Below are positions 8,293 to 15,814 of a DNA stretch of 41,417 nucleotides, in pieces (position 1 is the first letter of the stretch; each line of letters starts with the position of its first letter). The stretch lies in the NCBI GenBank assembly GCA_040880525.1, contig JBBDIG010000015.1, positions 1 through 41,417 on the forward strand. Reading direction: 5' to 3'. The notes beneath the pieces were generated by a model. It was given only the letters and a program-made list of their open reading frames with translations, had not been told where the DNA came from and searched no databases. This stretch comes from Bacteroidia bacterium (GTDB taxonomy: Bacteria > Bacteroidota > Bacteroidia > CAILMK01 > JBBDIG01). A program made the translations under genes and the position numbers.

Positions 8293-8772
8293 TTAGTTAT
8301 TGTTAACTTTAAAAAACATAAGAACCAGTAAAGGGTACAGGAAAAAATTGAAAAGCAATAGTCCTATCACCATCATTCCCAGAGTTATTATCCAATCGAT
8401 GTTATTCGGCCTGGTTAGCATATCTATTATGGTCAGCAGTGTAAATATAAATAATAGTAATCCAATCAGCAATGCGGTTATGGCCAAATAGCCAAAAGAT
8501 TGGGAAATTGAAATCTCAGCCTCTTTTCCGGTTTCTGTTTCTATATAATCCAGGATTCCCGGAAACGCAGAGGATTGTCTGTTTTGGGAATATTTCATCA
8601 AAGGCGGGTAGGTTTTCAGCCAAAAGAAAAACAGGAAAATAGCAAATGGCATTGTCCACCAAATTTCCATAATGGAGCTGTCTATTGTGGAGATATAAAG
8701 AAATCCGGATACATAACCCAAAAGACACAGGAAATATAGCCCGCCCATTACCAGTAATGATTTTAACTTCAT
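8293..8772 (-). CDS. Hypothetical integral membrane protein, four predicted TM segments
   Basis: I do not recognise the family. 159 residues with hydrophobic segments at about 4-28, 38-52, 92-116 and 124-152, and a hydrophilic loop between the second and third (KTYPPLMKYSQNRQ to TETGKEAEIS). It may be a small inner-membrane protein. Its start region has a degraded homologue at 5079-5145, which suggests the family was once present in two copies. It converges with the T9SS gene, 184 bases apart. Confidence 0.7.
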   Translation of the reverse strand: MKLKSLLVMGGLYFLCLLGYVSGFLYISTIDSSIMEIWWTMPFAIFLFFFWLKTYPPLMKYSQNRQSSAFPGILDYIETETGKEAEISISQSFGYLAITALLIGLLLFIFTLLTIIDMLTRPNNIDWIITLGMMVIGLLLFNFFLYPLLVLMFFKVNNN

Positions 8773-8799
8773 GGGATTTTTTTCGCGAATATTACAATT

Positions 8800-8819
8800 C
8801 TTCGGGCAGAAGCCCGAAG
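8800..8819. repeat. REP-like hairpin CTTCGGGC-AGAA-GCCCGAAG
   Basis: Perfect 8-base arms with a 4-base AGAA loop, 28 bases upstream of the 8772 start codon on that gene's 5' side. It is not followed by a T-run on either strand, so it is unlikely to be a terminator. The rest of 8820-8945 holds no supportable gene. Confidence 0.55.
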
Positions 8820-8948
8820 CTACATAGCCGCCCGGTATCAGGTTTCAGCTTAATGATGGAACCGTCCCGCACTATGAAACGAGTGAAGGATGCAGAAGTG
8901 GCCATAGGATTGGAAGTGATTTTAGGTAAGGCGAAGATGCGTAAACAC

Positions 8949-8977
8949 AAAAAAACCCCGGAGAATCTTCTCCGGGG
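8949..8977 (-). terminator. Strong intrinsic terminator, minus strand
   Basis: CCCCGGAGAA (8956-8965) pairs perfectly with TTCTCCGGGG (8968-8977). On the minus strand it is followed at once by seven T (8955-8949). On the plus strand no T-run follows. No protein gene lies upstream on this strand, so it ends the candidate RNA described next. Confidence 0.8.
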
Positions 8978-9138
8978 CCTCTCAACCAAAAAGCTTTAAT
9001 AACCACTTAACCAAAAACAACTATAAAAAATATATAATTCTTACAACCAGCGGGATTGTCCCTTCCGGATCAAAATATCAGGACATTTTGATCCCGGCTC
9101 GTACTGCTTGTTTCTAATTTAGTTCTTTCCTTTGATGT
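8949..9138 (-). ncRNA. Candidate orphan small RNA, about 190 nt
   Basis: On the minus strand a promoter box TATCTTTG (9150-9143, TAnnTTTG) lies about 165 bases before the strong terminator at 8977-8949. Between them there is no start codon followed by an open frame of useful length (the only ATG is followed by TCC TGA), but there is a second perfect hairpin, GGATCAAAAT with ATTTTGATCC, separated by 8 bases (about 9086-9059). Sequence between the hairpins is AT-rich and unstructured, as in trans-acting RNAs. I cannot match it to 6S, tmRNA, RNase P or SRP RNA. No clear -33 TTG was seen, which lowers confidence. Confidence 0.45.
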
Positions 9139-9142
9139 AACG

Positions 9143-9150
9143 CAAAGATA
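9143..9150 (-). promoter_or_regulatory. Bacteroidota -7 box for the candidate small RNA
   Basis: TATCTTTG on the minus strand fits TAnnTTTG. Transcription would start near 9138. No good -33 TTG was found 17-21 bases upstream. Confidence 0.4.
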
Positions 9151-9226
9151 ATATTGCCTCTCAGTACTTATCGGGTGAGAAATGGCGAATACCTTACATA
9201 CGTATTAAATTCCGAAAAAAAGAAAA

Positions 9227-9757
9227 GTGAACTTGATTTTCAGGGAAATATCCTTTGGCTCTGAAGCATACCCGCAAACGGTGAAGCTCCGGGAAGAGGT
9301 ACTGAGAAAGCCTTTGGGCCTAGAATTCAGCCGGGAGCAGCTTGATTCAGAAGCCGGGGATTATCATTTGTGCGTGATGGCGGAGCAGGGCCCACTGGCC
9401 TGCCTGGTGCTGACGCCTCACGCTGAAGGCTGTTTAAGAATGCGACAGGTAGCCGTTTCGCCCGACCACCAGAAGAACGGGATCGGTCGTTTGCTGGTGG
9501 CTTTTTCCGAAGGATTTGCCATTGAGAAATATTGCCGGGAAATGGTTCTCCATGCCAGAGAGGAAGCCATTCCTTTCTATAAAAAACTCGGATACAAAGT
9601 ATATGACGAGCCTTTTAAAGAATTGGAAATTCCGCACAGGAAAATGAAGAAAGTACTTCCCGCTCCGCGAATCTTCCGGAATTCTTACAAAAAGGGCATG
9701 GGAGGAAATTATGAAAAAAGCAATTTTGAGGACTGGGAAACCAGGCCTGGGAAATAA
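9227..9757 (+). CDS. GNAT family N-acetyltransferase
   Basis: Transfers an acetyl group from acetyl-CoA to an amine; substrate unknown. RMRQVAVSPDHQKNGIGRLL at about 71-90 is motif A, with the pyrophosphate-binding QKNGIG at 82-87; LHAREEAIPFYKKLGYK at about 108-124 is motif B. The start is GTG at 9227 (GTG AAC TTG ATT); no in-frame ATG lies nearby upstream. The tail after KMKKV, about 35 residues, is an extension beyond the usual fold and is basic. The gene is 62 bases upstream of the MMPL exporter, which however has its own promoter box. Confidence 0.85.
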   Translation: MNLIFREISFGSEAYPQTVKLREEVLRKPLGLEFSREQLDSEAGDYHLCVMAEQGPLACLVLTPHAEGCLRMRQVAVSPDHQKNGIGRLLVAFSEGFAIEKYCREMVLHAREEAIPFYKKLGYKVYDEPFKELEIPHRKMKKVLPAPRIFRNSYKKGMGGNYEKSNFEDWETRPGK

Positions 9758-9795
9758 GCTAAAATTCTTTACTAAAACGCACGTCTTAATTTTAG

Positions 9796-9803
9796 TAATT
9801 TTG
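9796..9803 (+). promoter_or_regulatory. Bacteroidota -7 box for the MMPL exporter
   Basis: TAATTTTG matches TAnnTTTG and lies 16 bases before the ATG at 9820, inside the gap after the acetyltransferase. It would give a leader of roughly ten bases. Confidence 0.5.
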
Positions 9804-9819
9804 CAGGAAACTTTGGCGG

Positions 9820-12147
9820 ATGTGGACTAAGGTCTCTCATTTTATTTTAAGATATCGGTTTCTTCTGCTTGGCCTTATTGCCATAGTTACCCTCGTGATG
9901 GGCTACTATGCCCTGCAGGTTAAAATGTCCTACGATTTCATCCAGGTGACGCCCTCGGATGATCCGGATTTTAAAACGTATCAAAAGTTCAAAGATCAAT
10001 TTGGCGAGGACGGAAGTTCTATGTTCGTGGGATTTCAGGCCGCACAGCTTTGGAACCTGCGCTTCTTTCAGGACTATTATGACGTTACCAAAAAAGTAGA
10101 AGCCCATCCCGGCATCACTGAAGTACTGACGCTCACGAATCTCCAGAACCTGAAAAAGGACAGGGCAAGAAGAAGCCTCTATCTGGATCCGGTAATTGAC
10201 AAAAGGCCCCAAACCCAGACTGGACTGGATAGCCTCAAAGAAGAGATTCTTAGCCTGCCTTTTTACAGGGATCTGCTCTATAATCCTGAAACCCATACCG
10301 TAATGATGCTGGTGCGGTTTGATAAGGATACGCTTGCATCAAAATCGCGGGGTGACCTCATCGCTCATATTGAAGATGAAATGGACAGCTTTGGCGAGCT
10401 ATACAATCTGGAAATACATTACAGCGGAATGCCCCTGATCCGCACCAAGATCACGGAGAAAGTAGCCAATGAAATGAAGCTGTTTTCCACCATTTCCATT
10501 GTCATCACAGCCCTCATACTTTTGTTTTTCTTTCGTTCCTTTTCGGCAATGGTTTTCCCGCTGGTGGTCATTATCATCATCATGGTTTGGACCCTCGGAA
10601 CCATAAGCCTGTTTGGGTATAAGCTTAATATTCTCTCCGGTCTCCTCCCTCCACTGATCGTCATCATCGGGGTGCCTAATTTTATTTATTTTCTTAATAA
10701 ATATCACCACGAGTTTAAAAAGCACGGAAATAAAGTCCTGGCCATAAACCGAATGGTGGAGAAAATTGGGGTCATCACTTTTTTGACAAACTGCACCACA
10801 GCCATTGGGTTCGGTGTGCTTTTCCTGACGGAAAGTCCTATCCTCAAGGAGTTCGGACTTGTAGCCGCCATAAATATTATGGCGACATTCTTCATATCGG
10901 TAATCACCATTCCGGTAATATTCAGCCTGCTTCCGGAGCCCTCCAGCCGACATACCAATTATCTTAACAGCCGGTATATGAAATACGCGCTGGACACTAT
11001 TGATAATTGGGTCCATAACCACCGCAAATGGGTGTATCTGGTTACAGGGTTAGTGATTATCCTCGGTATCGTAGGTGTAGCGCGCCTGAAGGTGATTGGC
11101 TATATGCTGGACGATATTCCGCACAAGGACAAGCTTTATAGCGACCTCATGTTTTTCGAGAAGCATTTTGAAGGCGTGATGCCCTTTGAAATAATTGTGG
11201 ATACAAAACAAAAGAACGGATTGCTGAGGCCGGAGAACCTGCAAAAGCTGGATCAGTTGCAGGATTCCATTGAGTCGTACCCTGAATTTGCCCGGCCCAT
11301 GTCAGTGGTGGAGGTGATAAAATTTACGAAGCAAGCATTTTATGATGGCCGGGAAAGCCAATACAGCCTGCCAACAGCGAGGGAAAGGAACTTTCTGCTG
11401 CCTTACCTTACCGGGATAAAAGGTGATAATCCGCTCATGCAAACCATGATTGATACCAACCGGCAGGTAGCGCGCATTTCAGCTAAAATGGAGGATGTAG
11501 GGTCGCTGAAGCTGGCAGAAATAAAAGAACGCCTGGAAAGGAACATTACCGAAATATTTGGAGATACGGATTTTCATACGGACATAACGGGAGTGAGTGT
11601 GGTGTTTATGAAGAACAATAAATACCTGATCGAGAGCCTTGTGTCCAGCCTTATCCTGGCTTTTTTGATAGTTTCCTGCATCCTGGGGCTGCTCTTTATG
11701 CAATGGCGAATGATCCTGATCTCCATCATCCCCAACTTTATACCGCTGCTGGTGACAGCCGGATTAATGGGTTTCTTTGACATCGCGCTGAAGCCATCCA
11801 CAGTTTTGGTGTTCAGTATTGCCTTCGGAATATCGGTGGATGATGCATTGCACTTCCTGGCTAAATACCGGCAGGAACTGAATAATCACAACTGGGATGT
11901 GCCTAAAACTGTTTCAGTGGCGCTCGGAGAAACAGGCTTCAGCATGATATACACATCACTCATTCTGTTCTGTGGTTTCTCCATTTTTGATGCATCGTCC
12001 TTTGGCGGCACGGCCATGCTGGGTGTGCTTACCTCCATTACTTTGCTCATTGCAATGCTTACCAACCTGGTGATCCTGCCTTCATTGCTCCTGACGTTTG
12101 ATACCAAATTCAGCAAGAAAAAAATAGCATTGCCAGACCCTGAATAG
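9820..12147 (+). CDS. MMPL/RND family transporter (sterol-sensing-domain type)
   Basis: A proton-driven exporter of the HpnN or MmpL kind, in the inner membrane; such proteins move lipids or other hydrophobic molecules. 775 residues with the RND plan twice over: TM1 (about 10-30), a periplasmic domain (40-215), then a block of five helices from about 225 (STISIVITALILLFFFRSF, LNILSGLLPPLIVIIGVPNFIYFLNKY) to about 375; the second half repeats this from TM7 near 407, with ISIIPNFIPLLVTAGLMGFF and VLVFSIAFGISVDDALHFL. The conserved acidic pair in GISVDDALHF sits where proton relay residues lie. No membrane-fusion or outer-membrane partner is next to it. Confidence 0.9.
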   Translation: MWTKVSHFILRYRFLLLGLIAIVTLVMGYYALQVKMSYDFIQVTPSDDPDFKTYQKFKDQFGEDGSSMFVGFQAAQLWNLRFFQDYYDVTKKVEAHPGITEVLTLTNLQNLKKDRARRSLYLDPVIDKRPQTQTGLDSLKEEILSLPFYRDLLYNPETHTVMMLVRFDKDTLASKSRGDLIAHIEDEMDSFGELYNLEIHYSGMPLIRTKITEKVANEMKLFSTISIVITALILLFFFRSFSAMVFPLVVIIIIMVWTLGTISLFGYKLNILSGLLPPLIVIIGVPNFIYFLNKYHHEFKKHGNKVLAINRMVEKIGVITFLTNCTTAIGFGVLFLTESPILKEFGLVAAINIMATFFISVITIPVIFSLLPEPSSRHTNYLNSRYMKYALDTIDNWVHNHRKWVYLVTGLVIILGIVGVARLKVIGYMLDDIPHKDKLYSDLMFFEKHFEGVMPFEIIVDTKQKNGLLRPENLQKLDQLQDSIESYPEFARPMSVVEVIKFTKQAFYDGRESQYSLPTARERNFLLPYLTGIKGDNPLMQTMIDTNRQVARISAKMEDVGSLKLAEIKERLERNITEIFGDTDFHTDITGVSVVFMKNNKYLIESLVSSLILAFLIVSCILGLLFMQWRMILISIIPNFIPLLVTAGLMGFFDIALKPSTVLVFSIAFGISVDDALHFLAKYRQELNNHNWDVPKTVSVALGETGFSMIYTSLILFCGFSIFDASSFGGTAMLGVLTSITLLIAMLTNLVILPSLLLTFDTKFSKKKIALPDPE

Positions 12148-12221
12148 CTATAGGGCGGAAATGATTTTGCCGGATAATCCTTTAAGCAGCCTCCCTTTTG
12201 GAGGGATAAATTTTGGCCGGA

Positions 12222-12407
12222 ATGGAAGAGGAATCTGATTATTATTTCAATGAGGACGGCCTGCTGGTCTTTACGCGGCATTATCATCTGAAACGCGGGT
12301 ATTGCTGTGGAAAGGGCTGCCTTCACTGCCCATACAACTGGGAAAAAGTGCCGGAGCCTACCCGGTCAAACCTGCTTAAAAGGCAGAATAAGCGCGAAAA
12401 TAAGTAA
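12222..12407 (+). CDS. DUF5522 small cysteine-rich protein
   Basis: 61 residues. YYFNEDGLLVFTRHYHLKRG leads into CCGKGCLHCPYNW, with cysteines 28, 29, 33 and 36 in the CCxxxCxxC pattern typical of the family, likely binding a metal. Function is unknown in the literature I know. I start at the ATG at 12222 rather than at the TTG at 12213. It lies 74 bases after the exporter on the same strand and may share its transcript. Confidence 0.85.
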   Translation: MEEESDYYFNEDGLLVFTRHYHLKRGYCCGKGCLHCPYNWEKVPEPTRSNLLKRQNKRENK

Positions 12408-12438
12408 CCCAATTCGGGATTCTGCCCTCGGTTCCCTG

Positions 12439-12663
12439 CTAGTTCTCGCATGCACACTGCGAACCGTCATCTTGGCTGGCCAGTTCCACACAATCATCTT
12501 CCATTGCTTTAAGATCTTCACTGGTTCCGCAACGCTCGCTGTAGAGCTTGGTAACCTGTCCATCTTCATCCTGCACCTTGCACGATGCGCAATCTCTGCA
12601 TGATGTGAAAGTCATAACAATCGCCATCCCAATGGCTCCGGTTAGTATTTTTAAGTGATTCAT
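12439..12663 (-). CDS. Small cysteine-rich lipoprotein, paralogue of the one at 40788
   Basis: 74 residues with a hydrophobic N-terminus and FTSC as lipobox (Cys22), then RDCASCKVQ and further cysteines (ERC, DDC, CAC), so the mature part is short, acidic and cysteine-rich. The layout matches the protein at 40788-41003: SC(K/R)xCxxC, then an ERC/KNC segment, an acidic stretch and a C-terminal Cys. I start at the second ATG, two codons inside the longest frame. Function unknown. It converges on DUF5522, 31 bases apart. Confidence 0.7.
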   Translation of the reverse strand: MNHLKILTGAIGMAIVMTFTSCRDCASCKVQDEDGQVTKLYSERCGTSEDLKAMEDDCVELASQDDGSQCACEN

Positions 12664-12770
12664 AAACATAAATATTAGTGAAAAGATGAGTTCACGAAAT
12701 TACATGGAACCGGGCAAAAATGTATTCTGCCGGCACGCATTTGCGATTTCCTTCATTTTTCACAGGGAAA

Positions 12771-12788
12771 TGCATTTATATAAATGCA
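12771..12788. repeat. Perfect 18-base palindrome
   Basis: TGCATTTATATAAATGCA reads the same on both strands. It lies in the 288-base gap between the small lipoprotein and DUF3185, where I see no gene. It could be an operator for a dimeric regulator or simply AT-rich symmetry. Confidence 0.45.
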
Positions 12789-12951
12789 CGCGGGACTGAG
12801 TGCAACAGCTACCGAAAAAACAATTATGAAAGGGAAATATCAGGGGTCAGGGCGCAGTCGCGGTGACCTCATTATTGCAAGTACACATTTTAGCAGCCCA
12901 GCCACGGCAGGGGGATGACCAATGGACAGAGCAGGATGAGGTTTACTTGAT

Positions 12952-13167
12952 TTATTTTTTACCGGAGGAGGCCACGATAATGACCCCGCCTATCAGCAAA
13001 ATGCCTCCGGCTATTACAGGCCAGCCAATTTGATCATCATCCTCCGCTCTGACTTCAAGCGGTCCCAGGTCCAGAACTTTGTCCTTGGTTGCGTAATCTA
13101 TTCCGCCATAAATCAACCCGGCAAGGCCGAAGATGATCAATATCACTCCAATTGTTTTTTTATTCAA
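12952..13167 (-). CDS. DUF3185-like small membrane protein
   Basis: 71 residues: TM1 at about 4-23 (IGVILIIFGLAGLIYGGIDY), a short polar stretch (KDKVLDLGPLEVRAEDDDQ) and TM2 at about 48-66 (WPVIAGGILLIGGVIIV). This two-helix layout with the conserved charged loop fits DUF3185. It lies downstream of the terminator of the lmo0937-like gene, so it may have its own promoter. Confidence 0.75.
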   Translation of the reverse strand: MNKKTIGVILIIFGLAGLIYGGIDYATKDKVLDLGPLEVRAEDDDQIGWPVIAGGILLIGGVIIVASSGKK

Positions 13168-13195
13168 AACAGGATTTTTTTAATACACGATTAAA

Positions 13196-13240
13196 AGAGA
13201 AAAGACCCTCCGCTATACAGAGAGCGAAGGGTTCTTTTAG
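13196..13240 (-). terminator. Intrinsic terminator after the lmo0937-like gene
   Basis: On the minus strand ACCCTTCGCT pairs with AGCGGAGGGT (one G-T pair) around an 8-base loop and is followed by CTTTTCTCTTTT. It begins about 13 bases after the stop codon at 13253. Confidence 0.75.
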
Positions 13241-13252
13241 TTCAAACAATGC

Positions 13253-13405
13253 CTAACCTCTAATAACCCTTATGAGTACGGCTATAATGGCCAGTACCAA
13301 CAGGATGTGGATGAGGTTGCCACCAACGGGGTCAGCCGGCAATAAAAAGCCCAGCAACCAGAGAATGACAAGGATGATGGCAATCCAATAAAGTAAAGCG
13401 CCCAT
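13253..13405 (-). CDS. lmo0937-family small membrane protein (50 aa)
   Basis: Starting at the ATG at 13405 the frame reads MGALLYWIAIILVILWLLGF and ends IIAVLIRVIRG, with two hydrophobic segments (about 3-22 and 31-47) around a PADPVGGN turn. This is the standard form of lmo0937-type proteins, found widely in stress-responsive loci of Bacteroidota. It follows the lipoprotein gene by 51 bases and precedes a clear terminator. Confidence 0.85.
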   Translation of the reverse strand: MGALLYWIAIILVILWLLGFLLPADPVGGNLIHILLVLAIIAVLIRVIRG

Positions 13406-13456
13406 AGGTTTAAAATTTAGTTTGTGGAAAGATTAGTTTAAGTTTTTTAAAAGATA

Positions 13457-14083
13457 TTATTTCTGAAGGCTTTGGTCATGCACTTTGTATTGGCCATATT
13501 CCACTTTCAGTTTATTTATTTCGTTGGCAGCTTCAATGTTTATGCTGTCTTTCAGCGCGGTCTTGCGCCTGTTCAGGCGGTTCCATAGTGTATCTATCTG
13601 TGTCCAATCATCTGACGAATACTGCTCCTTGTTCATTTTTACTTCCCGCACAAACTGGTGGTAAGTTTCCACCAAATTCCCGGAGGTTATGGCTTGGGGT
13701 TCATCTTCAGGCCCTTCCAGCATACGCTCTAGTTTGTCAGGGCCAGTCTCATCTCCAAATCTGGTTTCGTATTGCCGCCTGAAATTAAAATAGCGGGTAT
13801 TATTTCTCTCTACTTCAGCTATCTGCTCATCACTCATCAAATGACGTTTATTTTCCACACCTGCCCGCATGATCTCATACTCATTTCGAATGGCTTCCAT
13901 TTCTTCCAAAGTAAATTCCTTTTCCGCTGTTTCAACGCTATCCATAAATGAGGCATAGGCATCAACATATACTACAACATCATCCTCCTGCGGTGTGCTG
14001 TTGCAACCTGCAGGAACTACCAGCACACACATCATGGCAATGAGTCCGGAAGTAATCCTTTTATTATTATTGTTAGCCAGCAT
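13457..14083 (-). CDS. Helical lipoprotein of unknown function
   Basis: 208 residues. A lipobox VPAGC puts the acylated cysteine at 27. The mature part is almost entirely predicted helix rich in Glu, Lys and Arg (AEKEFTLEEMEAIRNEYEIM, WTQIDTLWNRLNRRKTALKD), as in periplasmic coiled or helical-bundle proteins. I do not recognise a named domain. It sits between the holin/YtxH genes and the lmo0937-like gene on the same strand and may belong to the same module. Confidence 0.75.
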   Translation of the reverse strand: MLANNNNKRITSGLIAMMCVLVVPAGCNSTPQEDDVVVYVDAYASFMDSVETAEKEFTLEEMEAIRNEYEIMRAGVENKRHLMSDEQIAEVERNNTRYFNFRRQYETRFGDETGPDKLERMLEGPEDEPQAITSGNLVETYHQFVREVKMNKEQYSSDDWTQIDTLWNRLNRRKTALKDSINIEAANEINKLKVEYGQYKVHDQSLQK

Positions 14084-14228
14084 AAACTTTTAAGCGGTGA
14101 TTTTTCTAAACAAACCTTTTGACAGGTATGCCGTCACAAATATTTGTGTAAAACGCTCCTGCTTTTAAATAGTTTATGAACAGGCGATTTTAGATTTCAG
14201 GCGTTCTGGGGCTTGCCTGTGAATTCTG

Positions 14229-14669
14229 TTATTTGCGCTCAGTAATGACAATTTCATTTCCGGAAGTCCGGTACTTTAATGATTTTCCTGAAGGCAAATT
14301 TTTCCTGTTTTTAATATCCTTAACAGTTTTTATTGTCATTTTAATAACGGCAGGTGCCAGCACCACGAGCGCCTTTTCGCCAAGTTTTCTTAAAAAGCTC
14401 TTCCGGCTGCTATTCTTCGTTAATCTGCCAAGCAGGATCATTGTTCCTATATGTACAGCGCTGGTGCGCAACTGGTTTTTCATGCCCGGATTAGGAAGGA
14501 TATTATTTGCCAATTGGTACATGACGTTGACCGGTTTCAGTGCAGTTCTCACCGTATTAAAATCCCGCTTCACGATTTGCCGCTGCAGGTCGAGCTTCAG
14601 CTCCAGCCGCTTCTTTTCTTCCTGAAGTTCCTTATAAGTCCTTATCCGCTTTCTTTCCATTTTCTGCAT
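14229..14669 (-). CDS. Hypothetical basic protein coupled to the holin-like gene
   Basis: 146 residues. The first 40 are a charged helix or coiled coil (RTYKELQEEKKRLELKLDLQ), followed by a hydrophobic stretch (about 70-112: HIGTMILLGRL, ALVVLAPAVIKMTIKTV) and a basic tail. Its start overlaps the end of the holin-like gene by 38 bases, which implies translational coupling; an alternative ATG at 14660 also overlaps. YtxH, holin-like and a third basic protein in this order recur in Bacteroidota. Not a recognised family beyond that. Confidence 0.75.
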   Translation of the reverse strand: MQKMERKRIRTYKELQEEKKRLELKLDLQRQIVKRDFNTVRTALKPVNVMYQLANNILPNPGMKNQLRTSAVHIGTMILLGRLTKNSSRKSFLRKLGEKALVVLAPAVIKMTIKTVKDIKNRKNLPSGKSLKYRTSGNEIVITERK

Positions 14670-15003
14670 CCTTATTTTCAGGAAAAAAGACTGTTACCAT
14701 TTTATTGAGAATAGGATTATAAATTAATTGCCTTTTAAAAATAAAAAATATGATCGTAAGTAAAAGATAAAACCCGGAAATAATGGCAAACCCAATGTAG
14801 TAATCGCCCAGCCATTTGCCCAGAAGCAGGGCTAACGCCACGCTGCTGAAAATGACAAAAAACAGGAAGAAACATGCAACAATGGCCAGACTGGCCAATG
14901 TTGAAAATGTGGACGAAAGCTTATCCAGCAATTGCAGCCTGAATAGCTCCAGCCGGGTTTCTATGTATTCAGCAAGATGGTGTACCGGTTCCTTCAGGTC
15001 CAT
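14632..15003 (-). CDS. Phage_holin_3_6 (Holin-X) family membrane protein
   Basis: 123 residues. An amphipathic N-terminus (EPVHHLAEYIETRLELFRLQ) precedes two TM segments, about 34-62 and 70-90, and a hydrophilic tail. This is the layout of Pfam Phage_holin_3_6. No phage genes lie nearby, so despite the name it is probably a cellular envelope protein. I start at the ATG at 15003; the frame also allows GTG at 15009. Confidence 0.8.
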   Translation of the reverse strand: MDLKEPVHHLAEYIETRLELFRLQLLDKLSSTFSTLASLAIVACFFLFFVIFSSVALALLLGKWLGDYYIGFAIISGFYLLLTIIFFIFKRQLIYNPILNKMVTVFFPENKDAENGKKADKDL

Positions 15004-15067
15004 AAGCACATATAAGCCCGTCCAGGGTTATTAATACAAAATTAAAACAGGTTCATAAAAGAAAAAA

Positions 15068-15090
15068 GATATGCCATATTCTGACATATC
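15068..15090 (-). terminator. Intrinsic terminator after the YtxH gene
   Basis: On the minus strand GATATG and CATATC pair around an 11-base loop, extended by an AAGG context, and are followed by six T (15067-15062). It lies about 28 bases after the YtxH stop and before the holin-like start, so it may attenuate rather than end the transcript. Confidence 0.6.
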
Positions 15091-15118
15091 CTTTTCCTCA
15101 TTTTTACAAAGAAATAAA

Positions 15119-15460
15119 TTAGCGGGCCTTAGCCTTATCAAAATTTTCTTTTGCACCGGCCAGGTTTGATTTGATTTCATTCGTAGCAGTTTGGCTGGCT
15201 GTTTCAATTGAATCCATTGCCTGCGAAGCCTGCTGCTTCAGTTCGTCAGATAGCTTCTTTGCACTGTCCATTAGTCCGTGCCGGAAATCTTCGCCTTTTT
15301 CAGGAGCGAGGAGTAAACCTGCAACAGCTCCCACAGCCGCGCCTGCTATAAATGCGATTAATACTTTTTCAGTTGAGCCCATAGTATTGGATTTTTTAAA
15401 ATTGTTGAAAAATGTGTTGGTTAAATCCTCAGTTGCTTTTTTCATAAAGTTCAAAATCAT
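15119..15460 (-). CDS. YtxH domain-containing protein
   Basis: The core KVLIAFIAGAAVGAVAGLLL followed by APEKGEDFR is the YtxH signature: a glycine-rich TM helix, then an amphipathic, Ser/Ala/Lys-rich helix (SDELKQQASQAMDSIETASQ). In Bacteroidota and Bacilli these are small stress-associated envelope proteins. The longest frame starts at 15460, but the core begins MGSTEKVLIAF at 15382, closer to typical family starts; the extra 26 residues (MKKATEDLTNTFFNNF) may or may not be translated. Confidence 0.85.
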   Translation of the reverse strand: MILNFMKKATEDLTNTFFNNFKKSNTMGSTEKVLIAFIAGAAVGAVAGLLLAPEKGEDFRHGLMDSAKKLSDELKQQASQAMDSIETASQTATNEIKSNLAGAKENFDKAKAR

Positions 15461-15556
15461 TTGGATGGAGATACGGAAGGCTGCTCATCACAGGTTACTT
15501 CCTTATTTCAAATTCAACTAATTAACCTCCAACCCTTGCTTTTGTTTACGTGAAAG

Positions 15557-15814
15557 TCATGGTGCGATCACTATTTTTTGTTCGAGCCGCGAAACGCCTG
15601 ATTGCAGCCTGATAAGGTAGATTCCAGGCGGCAGGTTTGCGGGCCACCGGATTTCCTGCTCACGCACATCCTTCACTACCAGCCTCAACTGTTGCTTTCC
15701 GTAAGCATCTATCAGGCTGATGTGTCCGGTAAAAGGTTCGTCCAGTTGAACAATGGTTTTGCCCCTGGCAGGGTTTGGGGAAACGGAAAAAGATGGTTTG
15801 GCAGGTTCATTCAT
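15557..15814 (-). pseudogene. T9SS type A sorting domain separated from its enzyme by a frameshift
   Basis: 85 codons reading FSVSPNPARGKTIVQLDEPF to PPGIYLIRLQSGVSRLEQKI, a complete Por_Secre_tail domain with no signal peptide of its own. It lies directly after the sugar dehydrogenase, one frame back; the junction is an ATGA where the enzyme's TGA overlaps this frame's ATG. A free sorting domain would not be exported. The simplest reading is one lost base in the linker of a single gene. Confidence 0.8.

Noticed and set aside
8792-8989. 65-codon minus-strand ORF over the 8949 terminator
   Set aside because: It contains the whole terminator hairpin and the REP hairpin, and has no family similarity that I can see.
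14632-15003. Prophage, suggested by a holin-family hit
   Set aside because: No lysin, tail, capsid or integrase genes; the family is widespread in cellular stress loci.
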